A stretch of DNA of 11,256 nucleotides from JAFALX01 sp050734185 (GCA_050734185.1 JBOHUE010000016.1:1-11256), one strand, 5' to 3'; positions 1 to 7,436 are shown, numbered from the stretch's first letter. Notes: generated from the sequence alone by a model not told the origin. A program made the numbers and translations.

Positions 1-1
1 T

Positions 2-61
2 CTCGAGCAGACGTATGAGCACATCGCGAGCCACGTGCGAGCGGCGGAGCCCGCTGGCTAA
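2..61 (+). CDS. C-terminal end of a plus-strand protein, possibly a GT4-type glycosyltransferase (5' end outside window)
   Basis: Only the last 19 codons and a TAA stop (59-61) are visible, reading LEQTYEHIASHVRAAEPAG. An amphipathic helix of the type LxxxYxxIA close to the C-terminus is common at the end of GT4 (GT-B fold) glycosyltransferases, a family that includes the SQDG synthase SqdX. The sqdB gene nearby makes that reading attractive, but 19 residues cannot prove it. The stop overlaps the stop of the convergent glycosyltransferase on the other strand (TAG at 60-58), so the two genes share their final bases. The family assignment is inference; the open frame and the stop are seen directly. 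Confidence 0.45.
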   Translation, partial: LEQTYEHIASHVRAAEPAG

Positions 62-2400
62 GGCTTGTTCGGCGCGATGTCGGCGCGCAGCCAGACCAGG
101 TTCGGGTAGTACCAGTAGCTGGCCACGTAGTTGCTGTCGAGCAGCTTCGTGATTTCCGGGAACTGCACCAGTGCGTCCGTCGACGTGACGATCACCTTCG
201 GGTTCAGGGTGGTCACGTAGTCGGCGACCGGTCCGCTCTGGCCGAGCAGAACCTCGTCGTTGTAGATCGGCGGTGTGGGCATCATGTTGGGCAGTTCCGC
301 AAGCGAGTAGATCCACGCGTCGGCTGACCACACAACCGCCGTCGTCCCCGCCAGCCCCTGATTCCGGATGTAGTCGGCCGCGGCCTGGTCCCCGATCACC
401 CGCGAGTCGAAGCCGGCTTCCCAGTCGTCGCGCGTCTGGACGCCGAATGCGGCAGCGATCGCGCCGCCGTAGTACACGCCGAAGTTGCGGCTGTTGTTGA
501 TCGGCGCGCCACCGAACAGCACCGACGACGGCGTCGGTGACGAGACCCAGTCCAGCCCGGCGTTGCTCGCCATGAATGCTGCGATGAGCACGCCGGTGAT
601 CTGCGGTGCCCCGCGGAGGCCGGCGTTCACCCGCGATCGTGTCACGCCGCGCAGCGGGATGCGGCGCAACGACGCGAGAGACAGCGCGAGCGGGGCCGCC
701 GCGGGCAGGAGGTAGTGCGCGTACGGCTGCCCTGACACGCCCGCGACCATGAGCGACGCGCCTGCCCAGAGGAGGAAGAACCACGTCGGGCGCGGTGAGC
801 GTCGCAGCGGCAGCGCCCCCAACACGAAGAGCACACCGCCGAGCATCGCGGCCGCGAAGTGCAGCAGCGTGCCGTGTCCCTGCGGCAGCACCGACTGCGT
901 GAAGGGGATGTAGAAGCCGATGAGCGCATATGCGACGGTGTGTGCGCCGGCGCCGGCGATCGCGGCGAGCAGCCACGCTCCCGTGATCACCAGCACCGTG
1001 GCAACAAACGCCGCCGCGTCGCGAAGGCGCGCGACCGGGCTGATGAGCAGCGCGAGCGTGAACGCGAGCGTCTCCGCCAGCACGGACTGCTGCAGGCCGA
1101 TGCCGATCGCGACGAGCACGCCGGCCATGAACGGCCACGCCACGAACCCGCGCGGGCGCGCGGGCAGCGTGTCACCGCGCGAGAACAGACGCACGGCGAG
1201 GAGCGCGCCCGCCCAGCTCACCGGTGCGATCAGCACTGACTCGGGGATGAGGAGCTCCGCGTCGAGCACCGGGAGCCCGAGTGCAAGCGCCGCGACGACG
1301 GACGCAACCACCGCGCGGCGCGGGGTGAGCAGCCGCCACGACGCGTAGAACACGGCGCCGACCGTCGCGAGACCGGTCGCAAGCGTGAGCAGGTGCAGCG
1401 GGAGCTCACCGGTGCCGAACAGCTTCACCATCGCGGCGACCACGAACACCGCAAGCGGCGGCTTGTTGGTCCAGATCTGCGAGTACAGCGCATGGCCGTG
1501 CAGCAGCGTCTGCGCGGTGGTCACGTAGCCGGCCTCGTCGGTGTACCAGTGCGGCTCCCACAACGAGGGCAGGCGCGCGAGCGTATACACGACGACCGCC
1601 GGAAGCGCAAAGCGCCAGGCGCTCGGCGCCGAAGCGGCGTGCCAGCGAAGCGCCAGTCGGAGCCGCAGCAGAACGACGTCGCGCAGCGCGCGCAGGATGG
1701 GCACGAGCCGTGCGCCGGATCGCCGTCCGGCGACGCGCGGCAGGTGCTCCACAGGCACCTGCAGCACGCGGTACCCGAGGCGGTCGGCCTTGAAGAACAT
1801 CTCCGTGTTGAACAACGCCGAGCGGGCGAGGAGCGGCGATGCGCTCTCGAACACCTCGCGGCGAAAGACCTTGAGCCCGCAGTCGACGTCGCGGCGGCGC
1901 AGCCCATAGAGGGTGCGCACCAGCACGTTCATCACCCAGCTCACCACGGAGCGATACCAGGGGTCCGCGCGCTTGGAGCGGACGCCGGCGACCATGTCGT
2001 ACTCCGGCATGCGGTCGATGAGCCGGCCAAGGTCGCGCGCGTCGAACTGACGGTCGCCGTCCATGAACGCGAGCAGCCGTCCGTGCGCAGCGCGCAGCCC
2101 GTCGGTGACGGTGGCGGCGTAGCCGCGCTTGGTGTCGTGGCGCACGACGATGAGGCGGCGCGCGTCCTCACCCAGTGCCTGGCGCGCAACCTCGGTGGTG
2201 GCGTCGCTGCTCGCGTCGTCGACGAGCACCACCTCCCACTCCGCGAAGCGGTGCGACAGCGCCTCGCGGACGCTCGCGACGACGAGCCCGATGTTCTCTG
2301 CCTCGTTGTGCGCCGGGATGACAAGGCTCAGCTCGGGGACCGACGGCAGACCGCGTGAGGTCCCGCGCAGAACGGTGCCCCTCTGGTCGAGTGTCGTCAG
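58..2400 (-). CDS. Two-domain glycosyltransferase: GT2 (DPM1-like) fused to a GT-C membrane mannosyl/arabinosyltransferase-like domain
   Basis: Counted from a CTG at 2400 the protein has 780 residues. Residues 24-37 read LSLVIPAHNEAENI, the first strand of a GT-A fold. The acidic pair D61-D62 (VDDASSD), a DGD motif (D114/D116) and DCGLKVFRR follow, as in polyprenyl-phosphate hexose synthases. From about residue 260 the protein is strongly hydrophobic with many membrane segments. The first external loop carries DEAGY (D288, E289) and then NKPPL near residue 315, hallmarks of the PMT/ArnT GT-C group. The likely reaction is loading a sugar on polyprenyl phosphate in the cytoplasm and using it outside. 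The gene overlaps the upstream sqdB stop by 4 bp (CTGA). A GTG at 2232 is the first ordinary start codon but would remove the nucleotide-binding strand. No ATG, GTG or TTG lies in frame between 2233 and 2460. The acceptor and the sugar are unknown. Confidence 0.85.
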   Translation of the reverse strand: MTTLDQRGTVLRGTSRGLPSVPELSLVIPAHNEAENIGLVVASVREALSHRFAEWEVVLVDDASSDATTEVARQALGEDARRLIVVRHDTKRGYAATVTDGLRAAHGRLLAFMDGDRQFDARDLGRLIDRMPEYDMVAGVRSKRADPWYRSVVSWVMNVLVRTLYGLRRRDVDCGLKVFRREVFESASPLLARSALFNTEMFFKADRLGYRVLQVPVEHLPRVAGRRSGARLVPILRALRDVVLLRLRLALRWHAASAPSAWRFALPAVVVYTLARLPSLWEPHWYTDEAGYVTTAQTLLHGHALYSQIWTNKPPLAVFVVAAMVKLFGTGELPLHLLTLATGLATVGAVFYASWRLLTPRRAVVASVVAALALGLPVLDAELLIPESVLIAPVSWAGALLAVRLFSRGDTLPARPRGFVAWPFMAGVLVAIGIGLQQSVLAETLAFTLALLISPVARLRDAAAFVATVLVITGAWLLAAIAGAGAHTVAYALIGFYIPFTQSVLPQGHGTLLHFAAAMLGGVLFVLGALPLRRSPRPTWFFLLWAGASLMVAGVSGQPYAHYLLPAAAPLALSLASLRRIPLRGVTRSRVNAGLRGAPQITGVLIAAFMASNAGLDWVSSPTPSSVLFGGAPINNSRNFGVYYGGAIAAAFGVQTRDDWEAGFDSRVIGDQAAADYIRNQGLAGTTAVVWSADAWIYSLAELPNMMPTPPIYNDEVLLGQSGPVADYVTTLNPKVIVTSTDALVQFPEITKLLDSNYVASYWYYPNLVWLRADIAPNKP

Positions 2401-3602
2401 GCGACCGTCACCTGGCTGGCGGGCGCCGTTCCCCCGCCGCCCGAGCGCCAGTCGACGTTGGGCTTCTGCAGCGCGACCACGTCGACGCGCCTGCGGTGCT
2501 GCTCCACTGTCTGGATCACCGAGTCGATGAGCGTGCGCCGCAGCAGGTGGGGCTGCAGCCCGAGATCAAGGAGGTGCTGATGCTTCGCGTTGTAGTAGTG
2601 CTCCTCCGCCTCGACCCGGGGATTGCTGATGTGCTTGACCGTCGTCGAGAGCCCGTGCGCGTCGCGCGCCTGGCTCACCAGCTCCGCCAGCTCCTTGACC
2701 GAGAACTGCTCGGTGAACTGGTTGAACACGCGGTACTCGCCGCGCCCCGCCGGGTTCTCGATGCTGATGCGGATGCATTCGACGGTGTCGCGGATGTCGA
2801 GAAACCCGCGCGTCTGGCCGCCGCGGCCGTAGACGGTGAGCGGCTGTCCCAGCGCGGCCTGCACGCAGAAGCGGTTGAGCACGGTGCCCCAGATGGTGTC
2901 GTAGTCGAAGCGCGTCGCCAGTGTCGGGTGGAGCGCGGTGTCATCGGTCTCGCAGCCATAGACCACACCCTGGTTCAGGTCGGTGGCGCGAATGCCCCAG
3001 ATGCGGCACGTGAACTCCATGTTGTTGCTGTCGTGCACCTTGGACAGGTGGTAGAAGCTGCCGGGCCGTTTGGGATACGGCAGCGTGTCGGTCCGCCCGT
3101 TGTGCTCGATTGTGATGAAGCCCTCTTCGATGTCGATGTTCGGCGTGCCGTACTCGCCCATCGTCCCGAGCTTCACCAGGTGGCAGTCCGGCGCGATGTC
3201 GCGCAGCGCGAACAGCAGATTCAGCGTCCCCTCGACGTTGCGCAGCTGGGTCATGACCGCGTGCTCGCGATCGATCATCGAGAACGGGGCTGAGCGCTGC
3301 TCGGCGAAGTGCACCACCGCCGCCGGACGGAACTCCGCGATGAGCGACGACATCGCGGCGGCGTCGCACACGTCGAGACGGCGCCACTCGATGACGCGCC
3401 CGCTGTGCTGCCGCCACGCGCGCACGCGCTGCGGCATCGTGGCAATCGGCACCAGTGACGACGTGCCGCCTTCGCGATCCCAGCGCCGCCGCACCAGGCT
3501 GTCCACAGCGATGACCGGATAGCCGGATCGCGACAGGTGCAGCGCCGTGGGCCATCCCAGGAAGCCGTCGGCTCCAAGGACGACCACCGGACGTTCAGAC
3601 AC
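2397..3602 (-). CDS. sqdB: UDP-sulfoquinovose synthase (SqdB/SQD1)
   Basis: This 401-residue NAD-dependent SDR-family enzyme converts UDP-glucose and sulfite to UDP-sulfoquinovose, the head-group donor for the sulfolipid SQDG and for some sulfosugar glycans. The N-terminus has the Rossmann motif GADGFLGW (10-17). Signature stretches shared with plant and bacterial SQD1 are plain: HFAEQRSAP (98-106), KLGTMGEYGTPNIDIEEG (144-161), NGRTDTLPYPK (168-178), FYHLSKVHDS (183 on), ATDLNQGVVYG, NRFCVQAALG, VFNQFTEQFSV and NPRVEAEEHYYN. The catalytic set is T147, Y184 and K188 (YxxxK), with the same Thr-Tyr spacing of 37 residues as in plant SQD1. Length is normal for the family. The start is a GTG at 3602 preceded by AGGAG (3613-3609) at a 6-base spacing. 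It lies directly upstream of the GT2-GT-C gene and is probably co-transcribed with it. Family assignment is very secure; the product's destination is inferred. Confidence 0.96.
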   Translation of the reverse strand: MSERPVVVLGADGFLGWPTALHLSRSGYPVIAVDSLVRRRWDREGGTSSLVPIATMPQRVRAWRQHSGRVIEWRRLDVCDAAAMSSLIAEFRPAAVVHFAEQRSAPFSMIDREHAVMTQLRNVEGTLNLLFALRDIAPDCHLVKLGTMGEYGTPNIDIEEGFITIEHNGRTDTLPYPKRPGSFYHLSKVHDSNNMEFTCRIWGIRATDLNQGVVYGCETDDTALHPTLATRFDYDTIWGTVLNRFCVQAALGQPLTVYGRGGQTRGFLDIRDTVECIRISIENPAGRGEYRVFNQFTEQFSVKELAELVSQARDAHGLSTTVKHISNPRVEAEEHYYNAKHQHLLDLGLQPHLLRRTLIDSVIQTVEQHRRRVDVVALQKPNVDWRSGGGGTAPASQVTVA

Positions 3603-3608
3603 GAAGCG

Positions 3609-3613
3609 CTCCT
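3609..3613 (-). promoter_or_regulatory. Ribosome binding site of sqdB
   Basis: On the minus strand AGGAG stands 6 bases before the GTG at 3602. It supports that non-ATG start. It is a clear Shine-Dalgarno, in contrast to the plus-strand genes at 3718, 7798 and 9725, which show none. Confidence 0.7.
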
Positions 3614-3642
3614 AACGTGTACCGCGACGGATTTTGGCAGGG

Positions 3643-3648
3643 ACAGTA
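3643..3648 (-). promoter_or_regulatory. Possible -10 element for sqdB
   Basis: On the minus strand TACTGT (TANNNT class) would place a transcript start near 3636, giving a leader of about 33 bases that holds the AGGAG site. No convincing -35 hexamer is visible at 16-18 bases upstream, so this is a weak prediction. It would drive sqdB and the following glycosyltransferase. Confidence 0.3.
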
Positions 3649-3703
3649 TCCGCCGTCAGCTTTCGTTTGCCTTGCGTGACGACGCGCCGACAGCTCATCC
3701 CAC

Positions 3704-3709
3704 CACAAT
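3704..3709 (+). promoter_or_regulatory. Possible -10 hexamer for a leaderless flippase-like transcript
   Basis: CACAAT ends exactly 8 bases before ATG 3718 and no Shine-Dalgarno is seen in that gap. The same hexamer at the same distance precedes the HAD gene at 9725, and TACCAT does so before the kinase at 7798. The first base departs from the TANNNT consensus, so confidence is low. Confidence 0.25.
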
Positions 3710-3717
3710 CAAACAAC

Positions 3718-4764
3718 ATGCCGGTGAGGGTTTGGCTCCGGAAGCCTCTCGTTCGTGGCACGGTGGCAAGCGTCGCCGGAGTCGTGTTCGTCCTGATCGT
3801 GTGGCGAGTCCTGGGGCGGCCCGTAGCCTGGAACGCAATCCAGCTCGGGGCGCTGCCCTTGACACTGGCAGTCACGGGCGCAGTCGTGTTCCTGACAGCC
3901 CGAGCCTGGCGTTTCACCATGCTGCTTGCCTACCGCGGCCGGCCAGGCGCGGTCGCCGGCGTCACCGGGATTGGCTGGGGCGCGGGGCTCCTGCTGCCCG
4001 GTCCTTCCGGCGACGTGGCTTTCGTCGGGGCGGCCCGCCGTGTGCTCGGGGTGACCATCGCACGATCCTCGGGCGCCGCGGTGATCGCCCGGCTCTTCGA
4101 CCTCGCGAGCATCGCGCTCGTTGCGGCGCTGGCTGCGGGGATCTCGGCTACGGATGAGCCGAGCGACGTCATCATCCTGTCGGCGGCGATCGCCGCCGGC
4201 GCGGTGCTGCTCCTGGCGACCTTGCTGCTGCGGGGCCCGCGTCGCGCGGTGCTGCGAGTTGTCGCTCGACTCCCGCGCGTGGGCCGGCTCGCCGAGCGCG
4301 CCGAGGCAGCGATGGCCGAGCTCAGCCGTCCTCACCTCGCCGCGGCCCTTGCCGGAAGCACGGCACTGTGCAGGATTGCGACCGCTGTGCAGTACGCCGG
4401 GCTGATGAGCATGGTCGGACTGCACCTGGGCTTCTGGCAGACGTGGTTCGCGCTCTCGATCCGCACGCTGCTCTTCACCGTCCCGATCCAGGGCATCGCC
4501 GGGATCGGCACCAGCCAGGCATGGTGGACCAGCGCGCTCGTCCTCCAGGGGCTCCCGCTCGGCGCGGCGGTCTCCGCCAGCGTGACGCTGCAGGCGCTCG
4601 ACCTCGCCATCTCGCTCCCGATCGCTGCGCTGTGCAGCCTGCTGGCTCTGCGCGCGCGCGCTTCCGTTTGGCGGGGTCGTCGGGTCGCACCGGCGCGCGA
4701 GGCCGCCGCGACTCCGTTCGCGCAGCGCGCCGTTCCCCAGCCGCAGCAGATCGATGGACGCTGA
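3718..4764 (+). CDS. Flippase-like integral membrane protein, LPG-synthase TM domain (UPF0104/AglD-like) family
   Basis: The 348-residue protein is hydrophobic nearly throughout, with about seven or eight membrane segments and a basic C-terminal tail. The pattern R-x-W-R-F near residue 60, the loop LLLPGPSGDVAFVGAARR, an ARLFDLASIALVA segment and the late IQGIAGIGTSQAWW loop match the lysylphosphatidylglycerol-synthase transmembrane / UPF0104 family. Members are thought to move lipids or act with polyprenyl-linked glycosyltransferases. The soluble aminoacyl-transferase half of MprF is absent, so aminoacyl-lipid synthesis is not expected. ATG 3718 is chosen over an in-frame TTG at 3634 because the extra 28 residues are polar and unlike the family. 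It is divergent from sqdB across a 115-base gap, which fits a shared envelope-glycan role, and its last 11 bases overlap the next gene. Substrate is unknown. Confidence 0.75.
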   Translation: MPVRVWLRKPLVRGTVASVAGVVFVLIVWRVLGRPVAWNAIQLGALPLTLAVTGAVVFLTARAWRFTMLLAYRGRPGAVAGVTGIGWGAGLLLPGPSGDVAFVGAARRVLGVTIARSSGAAVIARLFDLASIALVAALAAGISATDEPSDVIILSAAIAAGAVLLLATLLLRGPRRAVLRVVARLPRVGRLAERAEAAMAELSRPHLAAALAGSTALCRIATAVQYAGLMSMVGLHLGFWQTWFALSIRTLLFTVPIQGIAGIGTSQAWWTSALVLQGLPLGAAVSASVTLQALDLAISLPIAALCSLLALRARASVWRGRRVAPAREAAATPFAQRAVPQPQQIDGR

Positions 4765-5965
4765 GCCGCCCGGGCGGCAGGCGCAGCAGCCGCCCGGCTG
4801 GGACAGCTGGGCGCCGTATGGTTGGGACTCGGGTGCTGCCGGCCAGGACGCCTACGGCGGCTACACCACCTGGAGCTATCCGCCCTGGGCGGAACCGCCG
4901 CCACCGCCGCCGGCTCCGCCGTCGCTGCGCCGCTGGATGGTCGCGGTGGTGCTGATCACACTGGTGGTCATCGGCGGCATTGCGGGAGTCGGCGTGTCCC
5001 TGTGGAGGACGGCGACCCCGGCTTCGCCGACAGGGTCGGTCTCCGGCAGTGTCGCCCAGGTGGACAAGGCGGTGGTCGACATCACCTCGCGGCTGGCCGA
5101 CGGGTCGGGCGTCGCCGCGGGCACCGGCATGGTGATCTCGCCGAGCGGTGAGGTGCTGACCAACAACCACGTGATTCGCGGTGGCATACACATCACCGCC
5201 CAGATCGACGGTGCCGGGACCGACTACCCCGTCTCTGTGATCGGAGTCGACACCGGCCACGATGTCGCGCTGCTGCAGCTCCAGGGCGCCGCGAACCTGC
5301 CGACGGTGAGCTTCGCGGACTCGCAGCAGCTGAAGGTCGGCGACACCATCACCGCGCTGGGGAACGCCCTCGGCCAGGGTGGTCAGCCCCTGGCAAGCCC
5401 CGGAGCTGTCACCGCGGTGGGGGAGACCATCACGGTCAGCGACGAGATGGGTGGCAGCGAGACGCTGAGCAATCTCATCCAGATCGACGCGCAGGTCCTT
5501 CAGGGCGACTCCGGGGGGCCGCTGCTCAACGCCGCGGGGAAGGTGGTGGGGATGGATACTGCGGCCGAGGTGAGCGGACCGCGACGCGCGCCCCAGTCGG
5601 CCGCGGGCTACGCCATCCCGAGCAACGACGCGTTGAGCGCCGTGCGCCAGATCCAGCGGGGCGGCGGTGGATCAGTGCAACCGGGCAGCCAGCCGCTTCT
5701 CGGGGTCGAGGCGGCGGACTCGGGCGCGTCGCGGCCGGGCGTGGCGGTGACCGGCGTGCAGAGCGGGTCGCCCGCTGAACAGGCAGGCCTGTCGAACGGC
5801 GACGTGATCACCGCAATCGACGGCCAGACCATCACCTCGACGGCGCAGCTGCGGACTGCCGTGCAGGGGCACAAGATTGGCGATCAGGTGCGAATCACCT
5901 GGACCGACCAGGGCGGACAGACGCACAGCGCGAGCGTGCGGCTGGTCGGGGGCCCGCCCGCATAG
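4754..5965 (+). CDS. HtrA/DegP-like membrane-anchored serine protease with PDZ domain
   Basis: The protein has 403 residues. Residues 1-57 form a cytoplasmic tail rich in Pro, Gly, Trp and Tyr that ends in a run of prolines (48-56). A single membrane helix spans about 61-83. The outside part is a trypsin-like fold with His139 (TNNHVI), Asp170 (HDVALLQL) and Ser253 (QGDSGGPLL), so the triad is complete. A PDZ domain follows at about 300-400, with GVAVTGVQSGSPAEQAGLSNGD and DVITAIDGQTI-type patterns. Such proteases degrade or process misfolded extracytoplasmic proteins. Layout and length match actinobacterial HtrA-like/PepD proteins. The ATG at 4754 lies inside the end of the flippase-like gene (11-base overlap, stop at 4762-4764), pointing to coupled translation and one transcript. 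No strong Shine-Dalgarno is seen. Its stop is 6 bp from the stop of the convergent MFS gene. Confidence 0.92.
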   Translation: MDAEPPGRQAQQPPGWDSWAPYGWDSGAAGQDAYGGYTTWSYPPWAEPPPPPPAPPSLRRWMVAVVLITLVVIGGIAGVGVSLWRTATPASPTGSVSGSVAQVDKAVVDITSRLADGSGVAAGTGMVISPSGEVLTNNHVIRGGIHITAQIDGAGTDYPVSVIGVDTGHDVALLQLQGAANLPTVSFADSQQLKVGDTITALGNALGQGGQPLASPGAVTAVGETITVSDEMGGSETLSNLIQIDAQVLQGDSGGPLLNAAGKVVGMDTAAEVSGPRRAPQSAAGYAIPSNDALSAVRQIQRGGGGSVQPGSQPLLGVEAADSGASRPGVAVTGVQSGSPAEQAGLSNGDVITAIDGQTITSTAQLRTAVQGHKIGDQVRITWTDQGGQTHSASVRLVGGPPA

Positions 5966-5971
5966 CCTGAG

Positions 5972-7306
5972 TTACGAGTGCGGCGTCGCCGAGGCCGGTG
6001 CGGGCGCAAGGACTGGATTGACCTCGCTCGTTGCCACCGGCATGTCGCGCGGACCGGTCACCGTGAAGACGCCGAGCACGACGACGGCGAACGCGCAGAC
6101 GATCACGACGGTCGCCTCCCACCCCAGCGGCTTGACGAGTGCCACCGATGCCACTGCTCCGACGAGCATGCCGGTGTACTGGGCCACGCGTGTCGCGCCG
6201 CCGGCGCGGCCCAGCAATCCGATGGGGACTCGCTGCTGCATCGCGACAGTCGCCAGCACCTCGTACATCGTCGCTGCCACCGAGCTCACGAACAGCAGCG
6301 CGATGGCCAGTGCGAAATTCGTGGAGAAGACGAAGATGATCACCGGGAGCACCTCGCCGGCGGCGAGAGCGACGACCTCGCGGCGGCGAATGATGCGAGG
6401 TGTTGGGCGGAGAAAGAGCAGTCCGCCAAGGACACCGCCACCGCCGACGGCGGCGTAGAGCCAGCCGATGTCGACGTCGCGGTTGAAGTGCTGCGCAGCG
6501 GCAAGAACCAGCACGGCTTGCAGGGCCGTGATGACGGCCGCATTCCCGAACGCAGCAGCGGCCGCGCTTCGCAAGGTGGCGTCGCCGGTGATCGCGCTCC
6601 AGCCTGCGCGTATGCCGCGCGCTGAGCCCGTGCCGTCGTCGCCGTGTGGTGCACGGCCGATGCGCAGCGTCGCGATCAGCGCTGCAGAGAGGGCGAAGCT
6701 GACCGCGTCCGCGGCGATCAGCACCTTCGGCGTGGTGTGCGGCAGCAGCAGCGCGCCGATCGCCGGTGACACGAGGATGCTCGACGCGAAGAGCCCTGCA
6801 TACAGTCCGTTGAGCCGGCCCAGGTTGACTGAATCGGTCAACCGTGGCGGCATCGCAGAGTACGCGGGGCGCCCCAGAGAGCTGACGAACTGCGCGGCTG
6901 CGACGAGCGGATAGACCGTCCAGGTGGCGCCGGCGCCTGTGGTGAAAACGATGGCGCCCGTGAGCAGCCCCTGAACCAGAAGGCATGTCACCGCGAGGCG
7001 AACGGGGCCGAGCCGGTCCGTGAGCACGCCGCCCGGCGCGGGGCCGACGACGCGCGGTGCGACTCGAGCGAGCATGTAGAGCGCCGGCGCTGTGACGGAG
7101 TTCGTCGTGCGGAACAGCAGAACGAGCAGCGCGACGGTCGTGAGCCAATCGCCGTACAGCGAGATACCGCTGCCGAGCAGATAGCGAACGACCGGTCCGT
7201 TCCAGAAATGCCCGTCAGCGGGCGTCACAAAGCCAGACGACGATGCCAAAGAGTCAACAACTCCAGTGCGCGCGCCGGTGCAGCACAGGAATCGTAGCGG
7301 CCCCAC
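5972..7306 (-). CDS. Major facilitator superfamily transporter (MFS_3/EntS-like, 12 membrane segments)
   Basis: Up to 444 residues with regularly spaced hydrophobic helices. The first helix pair contains LLGSGISLYGDWLTTVALLVLLF, the usual opening of MFS_3 exporters. The loop between helices 2 and 3 reads GGVLTDRLGPVRL, the G-x-x-x-D-R-x-G signature of the superfamily. A second half starts near TLRSAAAAAFGNAAV and has its own loop of the R-x-G kind (GLLGRAGGATR). The likely role is proton-driven export of a small molecule; the substrate cannot be told. The start is uncertain. GTG 7306 gives a polar Cys-containing leader unlike the family. TTG 7249 is preceded by GGAG at about 11 bases and GTG 7228 has no clear ribosome site. 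A TACGAT (7296-7291) could be a -10 that would favour 7249. The 7249 form would be 425 residues. Confidence 0.88.
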   Translation of the reverse strand: MGPLRFLCCTGARTGVVDSLASSSGFVTPADGHFWNGPVVRYLLGSGISLYGDWLTTVALLVLLFRTTNSVTAPALYMLARVAPRVVGPAPGGVLTDRLGPVRLAVTCLLVQGLLTGAIVFTTGAGATWTVYPLVAAAQFVSSLGRPAYSAMPPRLTDSVNLGRLNGLYAGLFASSILVSPAIGALLLPHTTPKVLIAADAVSFALSAALIATLRIGRAPHGDDGTGSARGIRAGWSAITGDATLRSAAAAAFGNAAVITALQAVLVLAAAQHFNRDVDIGWLYAAVGGGGVLGGLLFLRPTPRIIRRREVVALAAGEVLPVIIFVFSTNFALAIALLFVSSVAATMYEVLATVAMQQRVPIGLLGRAGGATRVAQYTGMLVGAVASVALVKPLGWEATVVIVCAFAVVVLGVFTVTGPRDMPVATSEVNPVLAPAPASATPHS

Positions 7307-7340
7307 AGGGGAAGCGAAAGGGACATCAGCACAAGCGCCA

Positions 7341-7371
7341 AAGCCGAGGCGGTCTGGGTCGCCTCAGGCTT
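7341..7371. repeat. Inverted repeat, 11-bp stem with 8-base loop
   Basis: AAGCCGAGGCG (7341-7351) pairs with CGCCTC-A-GGCTT (7360-7371), with one unpaired A at 7366 and loop GTCTGGGT. There is no T-tract after it on the plus strand, so it does not look like a plus-strand terminator. It lies 35 bases upstream of the earliest MFS start and could be a binding site or leader hairpin. Confidence 0.6.
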
Positions 7372-7382
7372 CGGTTGTCGCT

Positions 7383-7399
7383 GTGCGAACTAGTCGCAC
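7383..7399. repeat. Inverted repeat GTGCGA-ACTAG-TCGCAC
   Basis: Two perfect 6-bp arms flank a 5-base centre ACTAG. The size and symmetry suit an operator for a dimeric regulator. A second element with the same geometry and a related centre (TCTAG) lies at 7487-7503. Confidence 0.55.
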
Positions 7400-7409
7400 G
7401 CGTGTGAAA

Positions 7410-7436
7410 TGTCGGTGACGCCATCGTCACGCGACA
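7410..7436. repeat. Inverted repeat, 11-bp stem with CCAT loop
   Basis: TGTCGGTGACG (7410-7420) pairs with CGTCAC-g-CGACA (7425-7436), leaving a single unpaired G at 7431 and a 4-base loop. It follows the 7383-7399 dyad after 10 bases. Confidence 0.55.

Noticed and set aside
1393..2358. 321-codon open frame antisense to the glycosyltransferase
   Set aside because: The protein is rich in Arg, His and Ala with no fold signature. The opposite strand encodes clear GT motifs, so this is a GC-driven shadow.
2355..3293. 312-codon open frame antisense to sqdB
   Set aside because: It covers the strongly conserved sqdB frame and has shadow-like composition.
3634..3717. TTG start for the flippase-like gene
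   Set aside because: It adds a polar stretch not typical of the family and would cover most of the short divergent promoter region.
7341..7371. Intrinsic terminator
   Set aside because: There is no T-tract after the stem on the plus strand, and on the minus strand it lies upstream of the MFS start, not downstream of a gene.
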